A stretch of 8,443 nt of DNA from RGIG6904 sp024680835 (GTDB taxonomy: Bacteria; Bacillota; Clostridia; Lachnospirales; Lachnospiraceae), in contig JAILBP010000079.1 in the NCBI GenBank assembly GCA_024680835.1, positions 1 through 8,443 of the forward strand, given 5' to 3'. This document shows, one piece after another, positions 4,421-8,443 of this stretch. Below the pieces are notes generated by a model. That model saw only the letters and a program-made list of their open reading frames with translations. It had not been told where the DNA came from and ran no database searches. A program made the translations under genes and the position numbers. Numbering within the stretch: the first letter of the stretch is position 1; each line of letters opens with the position of its first letter.

Positions 4421-7261
4421 ATGACACTTGACTGGAAAGAGTACGAGAGTACAGCGAGACAGGCAGTAGCGGAAGGTCTGGTCCTGTTGAAAAACGAGAA
4501 CAGCGCACTTCCGGTTGAAAAGGGAGCAAAGGTGGCTCTCTTTGGACGCATGCAGGCACATTATTACAAGAGCGGCACGGGCAGCGGCGGAATGGTGAAT
4601 GTTCCCAAGGTGTGGGGAATACTGGACGTATTGAAACTTGAGGACATTACCCTCAATGAGGCGCTGCTGCAGGAGTACGAGAAATTCGAAGAGGCAAATC
4701 CCGTGGCGTCGGATAACGGCTTCGGAAACGGTTCCTGGTCTCAGGAGGAGATGCCGGTATCGGATGAGCTGGTGGCAAAGGCAGCGTCTGACAGTGATAT
4801 CGCCATAGCCATAATAGCCCGCACTGCAGGCGAGGAGCAGGACAATGTGGACAAGCCCGGCGCTTACAGGCTCAGCGACACAGAGGCGGATATGCTGCGA
4901 AAAGTCCGTTCTGCCTTCGGCCGCATGATCGTGGTGTTAAATGTCGGCGCTGTCATGGACATGAATGTTATCGACGAGGTTGCTCCGGATGCGATACTCT
5001 ATGCCTGGCAGGGCGGAGAAGTCGGAGGTCTGGGAACTGCAGATGTTATCATGGGACGCACATCGCCCTGCGGTCACCTTGCGGACAGCATTGTAAAAGA
5101 TATTGCGAAGGCATCGGCAGCAGGCGGCTTCGGTGACCTCGACAGAAACTTCTATATAGAGGATGTGTACGTGGGATACCGCTATTACAGGACCTTTGAC
5201 AGGGATTCGGTGGCTTACCCCTTTGGATACGGACTGACCTTTACCACGTTTGGGATCACTGATCCTGCACTGACAGTCAACGGATCACTGACCAAAGACG
5301 CTTCAAAGGTTGCGGTCTTTAATCTTTCTGCTACAGTTAAAAACACAGGCAATTTCAAAGCTAAAGAGGTTGTGCAGGTTTATGTCAGCGCACCTCAGGG
5401 AAGTCTTGGACAGCCTGCATTGAAGCTCGCCGGATTTGCGAAAACAGAGGCTTTGGCACCCGGTGAGTCTGAGAGTGTTTCGATCGATATCAATGCTTAC
5501 ACAATAGCTTCCTACGATGACAGCGGTGTCACCGGATTTAAGAATGCTTATGTTCTGGAAGCCGGAAAATATAAATTCTATGTGGGTGAAAACTCCGAAG
5601 ATGTAACACCGGCGGGAGAGTTTGAGATCCCGGAAACTGCGGTGATCGAACAGCTTTCAGCACAGATGGTTCCTGCTTCCGGCTTTGACCGTGTCCGCCC
5701 GAAGGCAGTCAAAGCTACAGATAAAGCCGGATTACCTGAATATGAAAAAAGCACAGAGGCTGTACCGATCGCTCCGCTTAAAGACGCTGAGGAAGCAAAG
5801 GCAGACAGACCGGAGTGCAAGCCTTACACCGGCGATCAGGGCATAAAGCTTAGCGATGTCAGAAGCGGGAAAGCCGATATGGAGGACTTCCTGGCACAGT
5901 TATCAGATGAGGATCTCTCAGCCATAATCAGGGGTGAGGGTATGGGAAGCCCCAAGGTTACGGTGGGTACGGCGGCTGCATTTGGAGGCGTGAGCCCGGC
6001 GTTAAAGAATTTCGGTATACCATGCGGATGCTGTTCCGACGGCCCCAGCGGAATGCGTCTTGACAGCGGAGCCAGAGCATTTTCTTTACCTAACGGTACA
6101 CTGTTGGCTTGTACATGGAACACTGAGTTAAATGAAAAACTCTATGCATATCTCGGTCAGGAGATGAGCTACAACGGCGTTGATTTCCTGTTGGGACCGG
6201 GTATGAATATCCACAGACACCCGTTAAACGGCAGGAACTTTGAATATTTCAGTGAGGATCCACTGCTTACGGGCCGCATGGCTGCAGCACAGCTTAGGGG
6301 TATGCACAAGAGCGGTGTTTCTGGAACCTTAAAGCATTTCTGCGGCAACAACCAGGAGACACACCGCCATACCGAAGAAAATGTGATCTCGGAGAGAGCT
6401 CTCAGGGAGATCTATCTCAAGGGATTTGAGATCGCTGTCAGAGAGGGAGCGGCGGATTCCATTATGTCGACCTACGGTCCGGTCAACGGTATCTGGACCA
6501 GCTGCCGTCATGATCTTTTGACCAATATTTTGCGGCACGAGTGGGGATTCAAGGGACTTGTCATGACCGATTGGTGGACAAATCTCGGAGACGTGGGAAA
6601 ACCGATCGCAAAGAATACGTTTTCGAGGATCGTGCTGTCACAGAATGATTTTTATGCAGTGTGTCCCGATGCGTCGGTAAACTCAGTGAATGATGATACA
6701 CTGACGGCGCTTGAATCCGGGGTTATCACCAGAGGACAGCTCATCCGTTCGGCGCGCAATATCTGTAATGTCCTCATGACCACCAATGCCATGAGAAAAC
6801 TGGTGGGTGAGAAGCCGGAGGTTGAGATCATAAACCGTCCCGAGGCTGAGGAGATGACAGATCCCTTTGAAGTACAGTACTATAAGATCGAGGATGGTAC
6901 GGTCATAGATCTGAGTGGTGTGGATACGAAGCCTGGCACAACCTTTGCACTGGGATTTGACATAGAAAAACGAGGGTGCTATTATATTGAACTGGTTGGC
7001 GGCTCAGACCTGTCAGAGTTTGCCCAGATTCCGGTGGCTGTGTTCTATCAGAGTGTTCCCGGCGGTACATTTACTTTCAGGGGAACCAACGGCGGATGGA
7101 TGACGGTGGAGAGAAAGATCGCCATGGCAGCAAGGTACGGAGTTATGAAGCTAAAGTTTATGGGTAACAGACTGAAGCTTAAAGAGATGCGTTTTGTCTA
7201 CGAAAAAGAGGTCAACGCAGACAAGATCTGGACGGATTATCAGGATTACATAATCGGATGA
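4421..7261 (+). CDS. GH3 family glycosidase with reversed domain order (beta-glucosidase-like)
   Basis: A 946-residue glycoside hydrolase family 3 protein whose halves are swapped relative to the usual order. Residues 6-225 are the alpha/beta sandwich normally at the C-terminus, with VLLKNENSALPV near its start and the GEEQDN loop where the acid/base glutamate lies (candidate E138). PFGYGLTFTTF (267-277) leads into a fibronectin III-like domain (about 278-400). After a charged linker (about 405-480) comes the normally N-terminal TIM barrel (about 485-790): DGPSGMR (540-546), GRNFEYFSEDPLLTG (604-618), LKHF (637-640) and VMTDWW, with the nucleophile at D717. Residues 816-946 are a further beta-rich segment that I cannot assign. 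Such enzymes release terminal beta-linked sugars, often glucose from cello-oligosaccharides. There is no signal peptide, so it should be cytoplasmic and act on imported oligosaccharides. GGAGG at 4411-4415 fixes the ATG at 4421; the ATG at 4409 overlaps this site. The sugar specificity is not determined. Confidence 0.93.
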   Translation: MTLDWKEYESTARQAVAEGLVLLKNENSALPVEKGAKVALFGRMQAHYYKSGTGSGGMVNVPKVWGILDVLKLEDITLNEALLQEYEKFEEANPVASDNGFGNGSWSQEEMPVSDELVAKAASDSDIAIAIIARTAGEEQDNVDKPGAYRLSDTEADMLRKVRSAFGRMIVVLNVGAVMDMNVIDEVAPDAILYAWQGGEVGGLGTADVIMGRTSPCGHLADSIVKDIAKASAAGGFGDLDRNFYIEDVYVGYRYYRTFDRDSVAYPFGYGLTFTTFGITDPALTVNGSLTKDASKVAVFNLSATVKNTGNFKAKEVVQVYVSAPQGSLGQPALKLAGFAKTEALAPGESESVSIDINAYTIASYDDSGVTGFKNAYVLEAGKYKFYVGENSEDVTPAGEFEIPETAVIEQLSAQMVPASGFDRVRPKAVKATDKAGLPEYEKSTEAVPIAPLKDAEEAKADRPECKPYTGDQGIKLSDVRSGKADMEDFLAQLSDEDLSAIIRGEGMGSPKVTVGTAAAFGGVSPALKNFGIPCGCCSDGPSGMRLDSGARAFSLPNGTLLACTWNTELNEKLYAYLGQEMSYNGVDFLLGPGMNIHRHPLNGRNFEYFSEDPLLTGRMAAAQLRGMHKSGVSGTLKHFCGNNQETHRHTEENVISERALREIYLKGFEIAVREGAADSIMSTYGPVNGIWTSCRHDLLTNILRHEWGFKGLVMTDWWTNLGDVGKPIAKNTFSRIVLSQNDFYAVCPDASVNSVNDDTLTALESGVITRGQLIRSARNICNVLMTTNAMRKLVGEKPEVEIINRPEAEEMTDPFEVQYYKIEDGTVIDLSGVDTKPGTTFALGFDIEKRGCYYIELVGGSDLSEFAQIPVAVFYQSVPGGTFTFRGTNGGWMTVERKIAMAARYGVMKLKFMGNRLKLKEMRFVYEKEVNADKIWTDYQDYIIG

Positions 7262-7298
7262 TCGGTGTGTCTGCAGATCCTTTGCACGACAGGGAAGG

Positions 7299-7318
7299 CT
7301 GCTGCTCCACAGCAGCAG
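7299..7318 (+). terminator. GC-rich hairpin downstream of the GH3 gene
   Basis: CTGCTGCT at 7299-7306 pairs perfectly with AGCAGCAG at 7311-7318 around a CCAC loop, giving an 8-base stem about 40 bases after the GH3 stop. No T-run follows (the next bases are AGGCAGTGG), so it does not meet the usual form of an intrinsic terminator. It may instead stabilise the 3' end of the upstream message or attenuate read-through into the protease gene. Confidence 0.35.
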
Positions 7319-7345
7319 AGGCAGTGGATGAATATTTACAAAACA

Positions 7346-7363
7346 GAGAGGTAAGAGAGGTAA
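7346..7363 (+). promoter_or_regulatory. Tandemly duplicated ribosome binding site before the CPBP protease gene
   Basis: GAGAGGTAA occurs twice in direct succession (7346-7354 and 7355-7363). Each copy contains a purine-rich GAGAGG core. The downstream copy sits 4 bases before the ATG at 7365 and is the likely ribosome binding site; the upstream copy is too far away to serve that start directly. Confidence 0.5.
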
Positions 7364-7364
7364 G

Positions 7365-8443
7365 ATGGAAGAAAACAATCAGAGCATGACGGATGAGGTT
7401 GTGCAGACAACATCAGAGTCGGAGTCAGAAGTGGTTATCCCGGTGACGGAAACGGCAGATCAGGGTGTGGTTCCTCCGGAGGGAGTGACGCCGGTCAGCA
7501 CCGCAAAGCCTAAGAAAAAGAGTAAGATCGCTGAAAACTGGCTTGTATTATGTATCATAGCCTACTGTTTTATTCTGGTGGGCCAGATACTGGGATCGAT
7601 GTTTGTCGAAATCCCCATCGGCATTGTAGCAGGAGTCAGGGCAGCTTCTCTTGGGATGACTGATCCGGTTGAGGTTGCTTCAAATATCAGTGACTTTATT
7701 CCGGATTGGATCTATACCGGGGCAATGTACTTTATGTTCATCGGTATATGGGTATTTATGTTGCTGATGATGCTGATACCTGCATATAAGCCGGTATATA
7801 AGGCTATAGGCAGAAAGACCAAGGGTAATAACATACTGAATTTTATCATCGGTCTTCTGATCGGTTTCGGAATGAACGGCATCTGCATACTGGCGGCATA
7901 TCTGAATGAGGATATCAAGCTTTACTTTGATTCCTTCAGACCGGTACAGCTGGTGATAGTCCTCATAGCGGTGTTCGTACAGTCATCCGCTGAGGAGCTT
8001 GTGACCAGAGGATTCCTGTATCAGATGCTCATCAAAAACTACAAGCCCTGGGTTGCCATAGTGGTGAACTCACTGCTCTTTGGCGCACTTCATCTCATGA
8101 ATCCGGGCGTGAGTGTTTTAGCAATAGTAGATATCGTAGTGACCGGTATACTGTTTTCACTCATGGTGTACTACATGGATTCTATCTGGGCTGCAATGGC
8201 AGCGCATACAGCATGGAATTTCTGCCAGAACATCATATTCGGTCTGTTGAACAGCGGACAGGCAATGCCTTTCTCCATCTTCAAGATGGATGCGGGATCG
8301 GCACGCAACAGCTTCGCTTACAATGTGGACTTCGGTGTTGAGGGCACACCGCTCGCAGTCGGAATCCAGATCGTGGTAGCGATAATCATCTTTGTATGGG
8401 GATACACCAAAAAGAAAAAGCCCACCAACATCTGGGCTGACGA
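7365..8443 (+). CDS. CPBP family intramembrane metalloprotease (Abi/CAAX-type), 3' truncated
   Basis: The frame is open from the ATG at 7365 to the window end (359 codons visible), so the C-terminus is missing. Residues 1-55 form a hydrophilic tail rich in Ser, Glu, Thr and Val that ends in a basic patch (AKPKKKSK). Several membrane spans follow, at about 59-80, 118-140, 157-178, 194-207, 229-243, 250-270, 274-294 and 330-346. The CPBP signature is complete: EELVTRG with the glutamate pair E210/E211 and R215, FGALH with H243, and HTAWNF with H281 and N285. In this family the glutamate and histidines form a metalloprotease site within the membrane; members include the type II CAAX prenyl protease and bacterial proteins linked to bacteriocin immunity or to processing of membrane substrates. 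The substrate here is unknown and no bacteriocin gene is visible nearby. The start is supported by GAGAGG just upstream, 103 bases after the GH3 stop. Confidence 0.9.
   Translation, partial: MEENNQSMTDEVVQTTSESESEVVIPVTETADQGVVPPEGVTPVSTAKPKKKSKIAENWLVLCIIAYCFILVGQILGSMFVEIPIGIVAGVRAASLGMTDPVEVASNISDFIPDWIYTGAMYFMFIGIWVFMLLMMLIPAYKPVYKAIGRKTKGNNILNFIIGLLIGFGMNGICILAAYLNEDIKLYFDSFRPVQLVIVLIAVFVQSSAEELVTRGFLYQMLIKNYKPWVAIVVNSLLFGALHLMNPGVSVLAIVDIVVTGILFSLMVYYMDSIWAAMAAHTAWNFCQNIIFGLLNSGQAMPFSIFKMDAGSARNSFAYNVDFGVEGTPLAVGIQIVVAIIIFVWGYTKKKKPTNIWAD

Noticed and set aside
1..8443. The whole cluster as one dedicated new system
   Set aside because: The genes point to unrelated processes (tRNA thiolation, glycan chemistry, membrane proteolysis) and at least one candidate promoter divides them, so co-function is not supported by the sequence alone.

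Overview
The window reads like a chromosomal stretch of an anaerobic Gram-positive Clostridia species, most likely a gut or rumen Lachnospiraceae relative. This is inferred from strong GGAGG-type ribosome binding sites, a G+C content near 50%, a DUF1653 protein, and a glycoside hydrolase family 3 (GH3) enzyme with the reversed domain order known from Butyrivibrio and Ruminococcus. All eight genes lie on the + strand and are tightly packed. The longest non-coding stretch is about 124 bases. I see no rRNA, tRNA, CRISPR array, insertion sequence or attachment site.

Layout. 1-321 is the 3' end of a probable polysaccharide deacetylase. It is followed almost immediately by a TtcA-type tRNA thiolation enzyme (336-1481) with a rhodanese domain fused to its N-terminus. 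A short AT-rich gap (1482-1605) holds a possible promoter and a small hairpin. Next come a 73-residue single-pass membrane protein (1606-1827) and a DUF1653 protein (1890-2159). A two-domain protein (2216-4114) joins a family 8 glycosyltransferase to an SGNH/DltD-like C-terminal half. Overlapping it by 8 bases is a small AT-rich gene for a lone GreA/GreB C-terminal-like domain (4107-4409). A 946-residue GH3 glycosidase with swapped catalytic halves (4421-7261) follows, then the start of a CPBP (Abi/CAAX-type) membrane protease (7365 to the window end).

How they fit together. There is a loose carbohydrate theme: a deacetylase-like protein, a glycosyltransferase joined to a possible acyl-handling domain, and a GH3 glycosidase. 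The tRNA thiolation enzyme, DUF1653 protein and CPBP protease do not obviously belong to that pathway, so a single dedicated system is not demonstrated.

The points most worth a second look are the GT8-SGNH fusion with a roughly 65-residue insert inside the transferase half, the rhodanese-TtcA fusion with a cysteine cluster, and the AT-rich GreA-like gene. That gene is about 35% G+C against roughly 57-60% in sampled neighbouring stretches and looks horizontally acquired. The permuted GH3 is striking, but the arrangement is already known in this enzyme family.
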